64,000 nucleotides of DNA, from NCBI GenBank assembly GCA_030867875.1, contig JAOWCC010000577.1, positions 4,108,660 through 4,172,659 on the forward strand, given 5' to 3'. Shown here piece by piece: positions 42,729 through 53,787 of the stretch (the stretch's first letter is position 1; each line of letters opens with the position of its first letter). This stretch comes from Actinernus sp. WN-2022. Lineage: Eukaryota; Cnidaria; Anthozoa; Actiniaria; Actinernidae. Both the position numbers and the translations under genes were made by a program. Under the pieces are notes generated by a model, which did no database searches, had not been told where the DNA came from, and was given only the letters and a program-made list of their open reading frames with translations.

Positions 42729-43591
42729 ATTCGCTCAAGTTTTACTGCAGTAACTAGTAAGTAATACTTGAAATTATTTGCGCTCTGTACTTGAGTTTGT
42801 AGTCTGTTCTCACTCTCTGCTCTACTCACGTAAATATGTTCTTATCTTTTTTACGTATTGGTCTCGTCTTCAGTTCATGTCCAATCAGCACAACAGGATC
42901 TGGAGGTGATCAGCACGAGCAAAGTCTACCTCAGCTCAACAACTTTATAATTATACATGTCATGTCACTATCATTATGTAATTTCATGAGTGAGTACAGT
43001 TGCATGCAGGTTTCACAGTCGTATTGGTCTGATATACACGTACATTGTAGGCTATAAAATTTACCTTTAGCATTCTTGAAGTTCTTCAGTATTTAGCTTC
43101 AAGTTTGGATAGGTTGAGTCTTCTATAGGGTAGGGAATTTCATTTTTTCTTGAATGCATTCTCAAAATTACAAGAGTAACCTTGTAATAGCTAGGCCCAA
43201 GGATCATGGTTTCACACTAAAATCCTATTTCTAAAATCATAAGCTCTGTGGTGACAATTAGAATCACAACTTGAGAATTATTCCTCAAAAACACTTATCC
43301 CTTATATTACAGCACAGAATTTTAAAGCAAGAGCTTATGACAAGTAGCCAAAAGGGTAGTGCCTCTGCCACAACATCATCCAAGACATCTGGCTCCAACT
43401 ATTGCTTTACAAGAAAGCCCAGAATTGATTTATTTGGTTAATTAATATTGCAGCAGATTTAGGGCTAAGAAATAATTAAATAAATATCCCTTACAGTGTC
43501 TGACTAGTAGTGGATATTTACAGTATGACTACTTCTAACAGGACCACCCAACACTAACCAGCCAGTCACAGCACAAGTTTATAACGGCTAG

Positions 43592-43816
43592 ATTGCAGAA
43601 TACCCCACCACTTCGAAAGATCACTTGAAAAGCCCTTACAAATTGTTCAAAATTATCCATTTAGCTCGGGTGTATTTAGATTCGTTCTATGAATGATTTG
43701 GAGTTGAAAATGGGTAAGATTTATTTGAATTTCAGGGTTAGGTTTTTAGAGGGTTTGTATAAGAATTTGAGAAAATGCATTATTAATGAACCAAGTGGTG
43801 GGGTATTCTGCAATCA
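43592..43816. mobile_element. 225-bp MITE nested in the TTAA element
   Basis: Ends are ATTGCAGAATACCCCACCAC and its complement. The internal segment 43658-43760 recurs at 12958-13060. No clear target duplication was seen. Confidence 0.65.
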
Positions 43817-44319
43817 TTCCCCAAGCCAATCAAATTTGACAATGTGGTGGCCCATGTTGAAGTTGTGACGGTAAATATCCACCAATTGTCACTGGATCTG
43901 TGTTGAATAATGTTTTTAGTATATACCACACAAGTGTTATAGTGAGTAGCTTAGCCAATTAGATTGTAGCATTGCTGATAGAGCACAATTGATTTCTAAC
44001 AACTAATATATGTCAGATAAATGAATATCGCACTGTAGGCCCACAACAGAAACTCTATTGTTGTTATTATTGTTGTTACTCTGTGTTTTTTTTTTGCAAT
44101 AGTGCTAGCTGGGCACTTTCCACTATGCTCTCATATTGCCTAGTCATGTGTCTGGTCATCTTTGTCCAGTGAGAGCACAGGAATTGTTATTTTATTTGAA
44201 CAATAAAGATTCACCACTTTTTCAACCCAAAATTTTACAATTCTTGGAGGGCACTTTGCATAAACACAATAGCTTTTTTATCTTCCATGGGACAATGTTT
44301 TTTGGAAAAGATGAGTTGT

Positions 44320-44640
44320 TCCAGGAGAACTCTCCGGGGTCGACTCCCTATATCTCGCTGATTGCAATGCTCATCATACCTTTTGGGGTAAAAATGCATA
44401 TGTTGGTACGTCTGGGTGTTTAATTTGAAATGCCAACAGTACCTTTATGGTATTCAGAGTAAACCAAGTAAGATATTAAAATAGCTAGTATTGCCACCTC
44501 TTAGGGTAAAAAATAATTTTGGCCATGCCCAGAAAAATGAGATTTTGATACCTTTTAAGGGTTCCTTTGGAATTTTTCAACAAGCATCCCATCACTTTTA
44601 TATGGGAGCCCCCACCCCTCTCGGGGGACTTTTCTACTCC
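44320..44640. repeat. Dispersed repeat ('CTTTTAGGGGTTCCTTT' family), copy 2
   Basis: It shares ordered blocks with 2151-2420: CACCTCTTAGGG, GATACCTTTTAAGGGTTCC, TTTGGAATTTTTC, CATCCC and TTTATATGGGAGC. Confidence 0.55.
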
Positions 44641-44808
44641 GATCTCAAGCCTATATAGACATTGTCTGGGGAGGGATCTGTTGATGGTCTTTTTTATGGC
44701 ACAAGAAGGAATAACTGTTCCTTTCCCCAAATAGCCATGCTCCCACAAAATAAACTGTCTTGCTGTAGCTGGCCATTGAAACGTCTAAAGGATCGTCTAA
44801 AAGAAGTT

Positions 44809-45080
44809 AATAGAGTGGAATGGTTAGGAAACCCGGCAAACTTCAAAAGGGCTAACAAAGGTGCTGCAATTTATGTTGGAAGGGGTAAGACAAAAGATTG
44901 TGCACGATCATAGTTCATTAGCGTTCCCTGAACGACTGAACTCACGTTTCTATTGGCTGATTGATTAACATGTTGGAATTTCTATTGTGTTTTGTGCACG
45001 GTAGTGGTTGAAAAAAGCTAACAAAGACATATAACAAAGAAGGTCCCTGAGTTTCCTAACCATTCCACTCTATTAACTAT
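44809..45080. mobile_element. MITE (CATAGTTAATAGAG family), copy 2
   Basis: It is almost identical to 29000-29280 over its length, with only a handful of substitutions and small indels (for example CTCACGTTTC versus CTCACACGTTTC). The outermost CAT is missing at the left. Confidence 0.8.
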
Positions 45081-45108
45081 GGTCCAGCACACGTCCCTGT
45101 TTAGCCCC

Positions 45109-45127
45109 TCCCCCCCCCCCCCCCCCC
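45109..45127. repeat. Poly-C tract
   Basis: An uninterrupted run of about 18 C follows GCCCCT. Tracts like this are prone to sequencing and assembly error. Confidence 0.8.
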
Positions 45128-45474
45128 TGGAGTTTTACAAGAATTTCAACTCTGTCGTCATGCTAAATCGTTAAATAAATCTTTATAAAAAGAAATGTGG
45201 AGTTTAGTGACACTGTAGATTATACTAAAATCCTTCTGAAAAATATAAATCGTGTACTTTAATACACTAGTTATTTCCTGTTTGGTGTTCTCTTTGCCTC
45301 ACTAGCGAACAGCCTGGTACACTTATATAACGCGCGCTTCCTTGAGGAACTGTTTGTAGATTCTGAAATAATGTTCGTAATACAGAAACATGTTTTACAC
45401 CTTTTTATTTTTGTCCTTAATAAAAAATATTTAGTCGGGTGTTTTGTTGATTGCACAAACTTTTGACTTTCTTT

Positions 45475-45765
45475 TCAGCTGTTCATACCTTCAGTTGCAC
45501 ATGGCTTTCTCGATGTACCACACTTATACCGATTTGCCATACATTCTAAGTCAGCCGTCCTACAAGGGCAGCCACGTGTTTCGCCATCTTTCCGGGTTTT
45601 TTTTATAGAAATAACACCAGTATAAAGTTGAACTGCAGAATATCCTATCGCCGTATCGGCTCTGTCTTCGTGTAGAACTTCGGCTTCGCTGGCAACCTTC
45701 AGTAAAAAATTGAATTGAAAGAAACACAGATAAATACCGACCGTATTGACTTGTTGGCGTTTCAT
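45475..45765 (-). CDS. Cys-rich hypothetical peptide near the right end of the TTAA element
   Basis: This 96-codon frame on the reverse strand starts MKRQQVNTVGIYLCFFQFNF and ends with a Cys cluster, RGCPCRTADLECMANRYKCG then TSRKPC. The C-x-C-x6-C-x6-C-x6-C spacing suggests a metal-binding tail, loosely like the C-terminal Cys-rich regions of some transposases, but I do not recognise a family. It starts about 165 bp inside the right TIR. It may be an exon remnant of the element's own gene. Confidence 0.3.
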   Translation of the reverse strand: MKRQQVNTVGIYLCFFQFNFLLKVASEAEVLHEDRADTAIGYSAVQLYTGVISIKKTRKDGETRGCPCRTADLECMANRYKCGTSRKPCATEGMNS

Positions 45766-45932
45766 AGAAACTTAAAACTCACCATAAACATTAATCCTCT
45801 GCAATTCGTCTTCCGATGTCTTGAGAGGTCAAGATGGCCGTCCGAAGGCTAGCGAGGAACGCCAGGTCGAATTCTTGAATCAAAACAAAAACAAACGCCC
45901 GCAATGGATGGCGGTCGACATAGAGTCTTTAA

Positions 45933-46946
45933 GCTATTCACCCTTTCAAATTCAAAATTAATCATCATCGTGTTCGTGTACCTGGAATATATTGTCTAAA
46001 TGTTTAAATGGGCCCTCCTGCCCGGCACAGGCTGGTGCTTGCTGGCGATTGGGTTTGTCCAGTGGTTCCTGTGGTGCTATTATATGCAAAGCCTTCAACT
46101 TTAATAATGTTATATACTTATTTTAATTAACTAAATTTAATATTATAATGTTCCCTTTCGTGTCTGAAACTTCCCTTATACTTGTTGTATTTTGTTGTAT
46201 TTTGTTCTGTATGAGCTCCCTCGATAAGCCTTAGGCTTTTGGAGCAAATGCAGAGTGTAAATATGTTTAAAAAATAATAAAAAGTCCTGCAACTGTGCGC
46301 AGTGACCTTAGGGTTGGGAGCTTCCTGTATGAGTCCATGCGGCACGACAATTTATTTGCCCAGTGTCCAAATCTGGAACATCTAAAGCATCTGTTGCGCT
46401 CGAGATTAAGGTCTCTATAGCCTGGAATGAAATTATATGCAGTATCAAAAATAACTTCAATTTAATCAGTTAAATACTTATACAAAGAGCGTGGGTGGGC
46501 GGCACATGTAACTTACGTAATCCGGTAATAAGTAGGCAGGGCGTTGGTTCAGTGAGCGTGAAGTGAAGTGAATGAACTTCACACAGAACTATACACTTTG
46601 GGATGCCATGCGAATGTTTGATTTATTTCTATCATACTATGTATGATTTACAAGTTAGACCTATTTCAGAAAAGCTTGTCACGGAATGCATAGGCTATAT
46701 ATAGGATGTAAGACATAGGACGCGTTCTAAGAACGAAATCAAATATGGTTGTAGCTCTAGCCTGCAAAACAGGTGCTTCCTTGTGTTACGAGCGAAGAGA
46801 GACCGGAAAATCAGCCTTACGAGCGAAGCGAGCGTGACTTAAATTACTTTATCGTTTTCGTGGCGCTGAAATAATCCTAAGGGCTTGTTTCGTAGGCTTC
46901 TGTAGCAAAACATTCAGGGGGAAGGATCCAAACTCTAAGATAAATA
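45933..46946. other. Receptor intron sequence, nothing firm recognised
   Basis: A TAGCCTGCAAAACAGGTG word with GTGTTACGAGCGAAG follows near 46757; it resembles the AGCCTGCGAACAGGCT type of short repeat. No exon was seen. Confidence 0.35.
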
Positions 46947-46950
46947 TTAA

Positions 46951-47258
46951 AGGAGCAGTGTCACGATTCTGATTGGTTGTTATAGACAATGGCAAAATCA
47001 CGCTATGTCACGCGCCGCTGCAAATTTCCCTTTCGATTGAAATAAATAAAATGCTGCTTTATAAAAATATAACATCAAACCTAACCATATAATACTGAAG
47101 TATAGTTTTAAAGCAATTTCGGCTCGAGATATCGTACAAATACGCCGATGCAAGCGGATTACTCACGGACTTCTACTTCTGCCACATCTTTTGATTTCTT
47201 GTCCGCCTGACACATTTTCAAAACTTTGGGCATGAATACTAATCATGACACTGCTCCT
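46951..47258. mobile_element. 308-bp MITE flanked by TTAA
   Basis: Ends are AGGAGCAGTGTCA and its complement; TTAA lies on both sides (46947-46950 and 47259-47262). Non-coding. Confidence 0.75.
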
Positions 47259-47714
47259 TTAATGGTTTCTGTCAAATCCCTGCATAATTGCAAAATTAGA
47301 ACCACAATCCATTTCGTTCTTGGAATGTGTGACATCGTTACCTATGAACTATCTCCGTGACATACATTTTTAACTCGTGGATGTGCGCAAGCGCAGAAAC
47401 TAGTTGTCGGGATGGTTGGGGAAATCGTGTCGCTCACTCACTCACTCACTAAGCTGTCAGAAGAATGCAAAGCCTGGAATGCAAATTGATAGTAATAATA
47501 ATCGATATTTGAATTAATGAATATTTGAACATTAATTGGTTGGAATTGAAATTTTCTGAAGTCCTCATCCGACGGTTCCCCACTTCCTACTAACTATAAA
47601 TTGAACGCAAACGTTAGCGATCAGCTGTGTTGTCTATGTGGAAGATGTGTGCGCTCATTCAGCCGTGCTTACCTTGTACGTTTTCATGCAAAAAATAATG
47701 CAAAGTGGCACAAA

Positions 47715-48052
47715 ATTTGACAGACATGGTATTGGGTCCTCATACATCACTTGGTGGTGATGTTGTAACGATGACGTCATCGGTCACATGAGTTTAAGTA
47801 TATGCCCGCATCTGCCTCATTTCTAATGCCAGGCGGATCAAACTTTGACAGACATGGTATTGGGTCCTCGTGAATCACTTAGTGGTGATGTCGTAATGAT
47901 GACGTTACCGGTCACGTGATTTTAAGTACACAACCATTCTCCCTCATTTCTAATGGCAGCAGCTCAAACTTTGACAGGTATGGTATTGGGTCGCCATGAA
48001 TCAGTTGGTGGTGAAGTCGTAACGATGATGTCATCGGTCATGTGATTTTACA
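47715..48052. repeat. Three diverged tandem units of about 120 bp
   Basis: Each unit has TTTGACAG(A/G)(C/T)ATGGTATTGGGTC, a GGTGGTGA(T/A)GT(T/C)GTAA(C/T)GATGA block, CGGTCA(C/T)(A/G)TGA(T/G)TTTA and CTCATTTCTAATG. The array ends about 270 bp upstream of the last receptor exon. Confidence 0.8.
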
Positions 48053-48319
48053 GGCTACATAGGCTATCACAACAGCAATAATAACTTAAACTTTGAACAT
48101 TTCCACATGTTTACTCATGAGAAGACACTAAAATCTACTTTACATCCACAACTTCGCCATTGCGGCGTTATGTTTACATTCCGGCCTTAATCTTTCAGCC
48201 CTTTCCTTCTTATCTGGAGCATCACTTAATGTTCTTTGAATGTTAGCATATTAGCAGATCATCTCAATCTGTGGCAGTATAAGTGCTTAAAGTAATGTAC
48301 TTACTGACTTATTTTGCAG

Positions 48320-48625
48320 TCTTCCAGTGACAAATACGAAGCTGCATCTAACAACCACGTGATAGAAAAGAGGTGCAACGACCATCATCAATCATCTGAT
48401 AGACGATCTCTACAGCAATCGAACGAACGCATGTACATGTGTGACATGACTGGCTTTGAGTGGGGAACAAGTAGCGTGAACTACCACCCTAAGGGGCATT
48501 ACATCGATAAGGTTTCTCGTGTCATTTTTCCTTTGGCTTATGTGATTTTCCTCAATATTTATTGGTTCTATTATTATCTGCAAGCCAAAGAGAGACAGGC
48601 CACCCCTGTGGTGATTATGTTTTAG
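48320..48625 (+). CDS. Cys-loop receptor last exon: intracellular loop, M4 and stop
   Basis: The exon follows acceptor CTTATTTTGCAG and joins the preceding AAG codon in phase 0. It encodes a polar loop (SSSDKYEAASNNHVIEKRCN, DHHQSSDRRSLQQSNERMYM), then HYIDKVSRVIFPLAYVIFLN with IYWFYYYL, the M4 helix preceded by the family's 'ID..SR..FP..F..FN..YW' motif, and a short tail QAKERQATPVVIMF before TAG at 48623. The M3-M4 loop is short, about 95 residues. No close AATAAA was found downstream, so the 3' end is unknown. Confidence 0.95.
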   Translation, partial: SSSDKYEAASNNHVIEKRCNDHHQSSDRRSLQQSNERMYMCDMTGFEWGTSSVNYHPKGHYIDKVSRVIFPLAYVIFLNIYWFYYYLQAKERQATPVVIMF

Positions 48626-49003
48626 ACGGCTTGACATTTTTATTCAAGTTATTTTAATTTCAATTCATGATTCCACACCTGTCAATTACAAACAATTCGG
48701 ACCAATCAGAACGCAGTAATGTTCCCACAAGCTTTTGAAAAGAGAAGAAATTCATGTTTAAAAATGTAAAAAATTCGGCGAAAGGTAGGAAATCAATCTG
48801 GAATGTTACGAAGACTATTGCCAAATTCAGTCCTTTCCGACATGTTTGCCTTGTATTTTCCTGCGGGTACGAGTCAAAAACGTCAGTGTCGGCCATAGAA
48901 ACAGTATACTAGGGAACTTAAGCTACCACGACAGTAACATCTAGCTGAAGTTATAACGGTATCTGAAACAACCCTAGGGACTGATCAAAGCCAGCCAATC
49001 CAC
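48626..49003. other. Receptor 3' flank, probably 3' UTR
   Basis: No gene was seen. This is the expected position of the receptor 3' UTR. Confidence 0.35.
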
Positions 49004-49193
49004 AGATCGAATTTGAATTTAGCGTGTTGGTATTTACGGATGGAGAAAAACCAAAGGACCCGGAGAAAAGCTATTGGAGCAAAGGCGAGATACCAACAGA
49101 TTCAACTCACATATGGCGCCGCGTTCGGGGATCGAACCTGGACCACAGAGGTGAGAGGCGAAGCGCTTAACCACGGCGCCACCCCGACTCCCC
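49004..49193 (-). mobile_element. tRNA-derived SINE, reverse strand
   Basis: On the reverse strand it begins GGGGAGTCGGGGTGGCGCCG, then TGGTTAAGCGCTT (A-box-like) and GGTTCGATCCCC (B box, complement at 49127-49138), followed by an unrelated body. A degraded copy lies at 12518-12709. The head has tRNA-like boxes but is too changed to be a functional tRNA. Confidence 0.75.
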
Positions 49194-49605
49194 ATAGCTA
49201 GCTAGGAAGACACGATACAAAACACTTAAATAGCCTTAACTACAAAATACATTAATACCTATACGTGAAAATGCACGCAGTCGCCTAAGTTTCGACCGTT
49301 GTCTGGAAACCCACAACCTGGAAACCCCAAAGCCTACTTCTACAACAGAATGCAAACGTAAGAAAGTAAATCTCTCCGTTTTTCGGTCGACGTGAATGGA
49401 ACTTTATACCATCGTATTTTGGTGAAAAGTAATTAAAGGCGAATAAAGGAACTAGTAAACACCAAATTTCGGCAGAAAAACTTTACTACCTCCCGCCAAT
49501 ACTGCCTTCGCCGTCTTGATTGGTTGAGGTCCCTAATAACTAAGGGCCGGGGCCGGAGGGGACAGCTAATTATACGACTATGATTCAATGTGACATGTGC
49601 ATGAT
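49194..49605. other. Intergenic DNA, nothing recognised
   Basis: No gene or repeat partner was found. Confidence 0.3.
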
Positions 49606-49679
49606 GACGTCACGTACTACAATTACCAGAACCACTTGCGACGATTCGTTTGATTCTCTAATCTGGACCATGGACTTGG

Positions 49680-49885
49680 AATTGTTAAAGGAAAACAATA
49701 GTTATTTTGTTGTGCAACAATAGGGACAACACTGTGACGTCATGAGATCCAAGATGGCGGCGTTTTATCGACAGGAATATTTACTTGAGACCTTGAATTT
49801 ACTTGAGACCCAACATAGAAACAGACTTAGGCATCCATAACAAACACTCGAGAACCAACGTTGATTTTCAGCCGAGATTCCCGTT
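49680..49885. mobile_element. Half-copy of the AAGATGGCGGC fold-back MITE
   Basis: AACAATAGTTATTTTGTTGT, CACTGTGACGTCATGAGATC, CAAGATGGCGGCG, CAGACTTAGGCATCCATAAC and TTTTCAGCCGAGA match one arm and centre of the element at 13860-14215. The other arm is missing. Confidence 0.6.
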
Positions 49886-50229
49886 AAGGTAGCTCGGGGA
49901 TATTGTTATCAATTGGCATCATAAAGATTCCACCTTTTGAGCGGGATGTTTTTGGCCGATCGTTGAGACGTATTTTCTGATTTTGAAGAATAGTAAGCAC
50001 AAAATTAGAACAGAAGTCCAAGATATATAATAGTTGCGGAGATTTTACGTAAAATACGAAAATCTTCCAAACGATTTTTTTTTTTTGAATTGCTGTTATA
50101 GATTAACTAACACATGAGCTTTGTTGGGAACAAGTTTCAATAAATCGACAGAATGGAAACTTCTACAGAAAAAGATATATAAATGTTCCAACAAAATATT
50201 ATGTTCGCCAATTTCTTGCAAAAAACGTA

Positions 50230-52010
50230 CATACATACATACTTTATTGAGTGTTCCCCGAGGGGCTTTTTGACACACATTACAATATATAAAATGGTTA
50301 ATACCAATTCTAAGATAATCTAAAGTCTAATTTAATGTACATTGTAATATAAAAATTATATTTTTAATAAGAAATGATTTAAAATCAAATATGGTAAAAT
50401 ATGGTAAAATATGGTAAAATGCTGCTAATACCGATATTTATTAAGTAATAACAAATCTATCGAGCATACCTTTTTCAGTCAGCTTCTTCTTAAAGCTACT
50501 GAGGGAAGTTGTCTGTTTTAAATCGTTGTCTAGGTTATTCCATATTTTGAATGCTCTAAAATAGTTAGTCCTGAAGCAGTTCTAAAAACCGGGATTTGTA
50601 TTAGCTCACAATTGCGGGTTTGACGATTGTGAATTTCAGAACGCTTAATGGACTTGTCGCACAAATATGGCGGCGCGAAAGTAAATCATGATTGACTCTC
50701 TGTACATCAGTTGTTCACTAACGGGCAGCCAGCCTAGCTGGCGTACAGCAGGCGTAATATTGTCATATTTCCTAGTGTTCGTGATGATCCTGCAAGCAAA
50801 GTTCTGAACAGCCTGGAATTTATTAATATTTCTGGCAGATGTATTTGACCACATTGAAGAACAGTAGAGGAGTTTACTGACGACTAGAGCTGAAATAATT
50901 AAACATAGTGTTTCACTGTCAAAACTATCCTTAACCCGGTTAATTTGGAGAGCCATACATGAAGAAACTAATTTACTAATGTGGCAGTCGTACGTCAAAT
51001 GGGGATCAACAATGACACCCAAGTCTTTCGCAGATGACACTGGCTTAATCTGTTTTCCTAAGAATGAAAGTGTCATGTCAGTAGGGAGATTTTGTAACAG
51101 CTGACGCGTGCCCACGAGAAGAAACTTGGCATTGTCCGGGTTGATTAGGAGTTGGTTTTCTGAGCACCACTTAGCTACGCGGCAAAGGTCTTCCTCCAGG
51201 TTCTGTTTAGTCGCATCCATGTCTTTTATCAGAAAAGACATAAAGACTTTGGAATCATCCACATAGGACTCAAGATGGCATGTCTGTGATGTTCATGGGA
51301 GATCGTTGATGTATATACAGAAGAGTAGCGGTGAAAGTATTGCACCCTGCGGTACACCATGGGTGATGGGAAGAGGCGAAGACACTGTTGATCCAATGCA
51401 GACAGACTATGATCTTCCGGTCAAGTAACTGGTAAACAACCTCACTGTACTAGGAGAGGCGCCAACACAGCTCAACTTGTGCAGCAGGATTGGATGACTG
51501 ATACTATCAAGTCCAACAAGATAAGCGCTGTCGGCATCGTTTCGTCCATTGCCTTCAAAATGAAGTCGCTCACCAAGATGTTCAACGTTTCAGTGGAGAG
51601 GCGTTTTCTGTTTCCACTTTGGTGAGAAGACAGGCGACCGTTCCTCAGTAAATACGAGCTGAACTGATCAAGTGCTACCCTTTCGCAGATTTTTGAAGCG
51701 ACGACGAGAAGCGACAGTGTTCGATTGTTAGAAGCCAGCTTCTTTCCATGCATCAGGAAACGTAGAAGTGGCGAGAGAGAAGGCGTCAGCAACGAGTTTA
51801 GGATCTTTACTGTAGACTTGAGTTTCTTTGTCTTTGGAAGGAATGCTGTTGTTAAGTATCTTCCACAGGGATCCTGCGTTGTTCTTGTGCGCTTGGACTT
51901 CGCTGCAGACATGATCTCTTTCAGCGTTTCTGAGTTGACTTTAACACGGTTCCGAGCCTTCTTGAAGTTATGCCAGTCAATACTGTCTCGTGTCTGCAAA
52001 TATGATCGCT
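50230..52010 (-). pseudogene. LINE 6, reverse strand, 5'-truncated
   Basis: Reading down from 52010, the linker before the reverse transcriptase (MQTRDSIDWHNFKKARNRVK) is followed by RT blocks: SSHQSGNRKRLSTETL, a broken 'LLDL..AFDSISHPILL' block near 51510, [20 protein letters not shown] near 51340 and YVDDSKVF at 51270 (YVDD instead of the usual YADD). The thumb and C terminus follow (LGVIVDPHLTYDCHISKLV; FRAFKIWNNLDNDLK near 50510). The 3' end is CACTCAATAAAGTATGTATG, giving a TATG-type tail near 50230. Stops and frameshifts lie at about 51405, 51290 and 50645. Confidence 0.85.
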
Positions 52011-53738
52011 GATTCCAATTCTACCCGCTAATCTATAATTTAACACCATGAGAAAGTATTGTGTTAGCTGCACAAAAAATCGAGAATGCGGGACGAAGTA
52101 TATCATTAGATTGAATGACGAAAGATCGATTGTGAATATTTGGTGTTAAGCGCTAATTTTAAATTGATGTAAATTTAAAAAAATCTAAACGAAAACTTTG
52201 GCCTCATTCGCGAGTATTTTGTAGGACAACATATTTTTTGCCACCATAGGCAATTTAATTTCGTTTCATGAAGACGTTTTTGCGCGCTGAGGTCGGGAAT
52301 GTAGGTGGCTGAAATCTTTAATTCCTCCTCTAAGCTTTATAATTATGCGCAGAATCATACATTTCGTCAGCTTGTTTTCAAATTTCTCATGTGTATTCAG
52401 CACCCGTTTAGTAGCACTGAATATATATGTCTTTGAGTTATAGTCACGATGACGGAAAACAGTTAAGTTGTGCAGAAATCACTTCAATTTGGTAAATCTG
52501 TTGTGATATGAGAGTAAAGTAAGACTGCAATGTTTTTTTTGTGATTGTTTATTATTTATTCTATTATTTTCCTATATTGTGACATTTCGGGCAGTATGCA
52601 TGCGACCATAAATACAATTATTTATCCTACTTCAGCCAGATGTGCTGCACATGTTGTCAATATATCAATCTAACATTTAGATTTCAAGTTTTTATTATAT
52701 TATACACTTTATGTGGAATCCAGTTCAGTTTTTGCCAAATATTGTCGTAATTTCTCACTAAGGTATGCTAATATTCGCTAATATGTCTGATTAAAAAGGT
52801 AAAGCCCAATTGTGAAAGTATATTCATCAGGCTCCATAAAGTGCTAGTTACCAGGAGTTAAGAAAGAAAAAAATATTGAACCGTTTAGTTTTGTTTTAAA
52901 CTTGTTTATTTCTTTTTACGTTTGAAACTAAAAGGCGAAAAAATGCTCTCCAAATACCTTCCAATATGCTAATTTCGTTAATGTAGTTACTTTAGCTGTC
53001 GTCGTGAATGGGTGACTGAATACACGTAAGAAATATGAAAACACGCTAATGAATGTACGATTTGCGCGAATTAGAAAGCTCGGAGGAGGAAAGGCTTTAA
53101 GTGATTTTGCATGAAACGACACGAAATTTTATATGGCGTCACAAAATATGTTGTCAAACAACATACTCGCGAACGAGGCCAACGTTTTCATTTAGACTTT
53201 TTAATATTTAGATCAATTCAAAATTGGCGCCTTTATCGAAATATTCACAATTATCCTCACCTCCTTCATCTAGTGAAATACTCCGTCCCGCTTCTTCGAT
53301 TTTCTTGTTGTTAAAATGGTACTTTCCCATGTTGTTAAACTTTAGATCACCGGAAATTAGAAGCGGCACCGACTGATAGTTGCCTGAGGTTTTGCAAGAA
53401 TTTGTCGAACATAATATTTTGCGGTAACATTTATATCTTGCTGTATAAGTTTCCATTCCATCGATTTTATTGAAACTCGTTCGCAACAAAGCTCATGTGT
53501 TATTTAAGCAATAACAGCCATTTAATAAAATATATCGTGTCGTTTGGAATATTTTACGTAAAAATAAGGGTTCGAAAGAAGCACGTATATCACCGAAAGA
53601 TTTATGCATCTTGGAATTCAGTTCTGTGTTTTCTATTCTTCAATATCAGGAAATATATATGGTCCAAAAAATCTCAAGATCGGCCAAAAACCTCCCGCTG
53701 AAAAGTGCGAATCTTTATGATACCAATTCGGCTGACAA
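52011..53738. other. Intergenic AT-rich DNA, nothing recognised
   Basis: Only short chance reading frames occur. Confidence 0.35.
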
Positions 53739-53739
53739 G

Positions 53740-53787
53740 ATACCCGCGATACCCGCGATACCCGCGATACCCGCGATACCCGCGAGC
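53740..53787. repeat. Minisatellite of 9-bp units (GATACCCGC)
   Basis: Five perfect or nearly perfect units of GATACCCGC are followed by GAGCC. Overlapping frames give Ile-Pro-Ala repeats on one strand, which are artefacts of the repeat. Confidence 0.85.

Larger units (their letters stand above)
42337..45928. mobile_element. 3.6-kb element flanked by TTAA
   Basis: Ends are AGACTCTATGTCGACCG and its complement, with further inverted match at ATTGCGGGCG. TTAA is present at 42333-42336 and 45929-45932. TTAA targets suit piggyBac or Kolobok types. No transposase-length frame is present. Short frames sit next to each end (entries at 42600 and 45475), and later repeats have accumulated inside: a MITE at 43592, a dispersed repeat at 44320 and a MITE at 44809. 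It occupies most of the last receptor intron. Confidence 0.7.
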
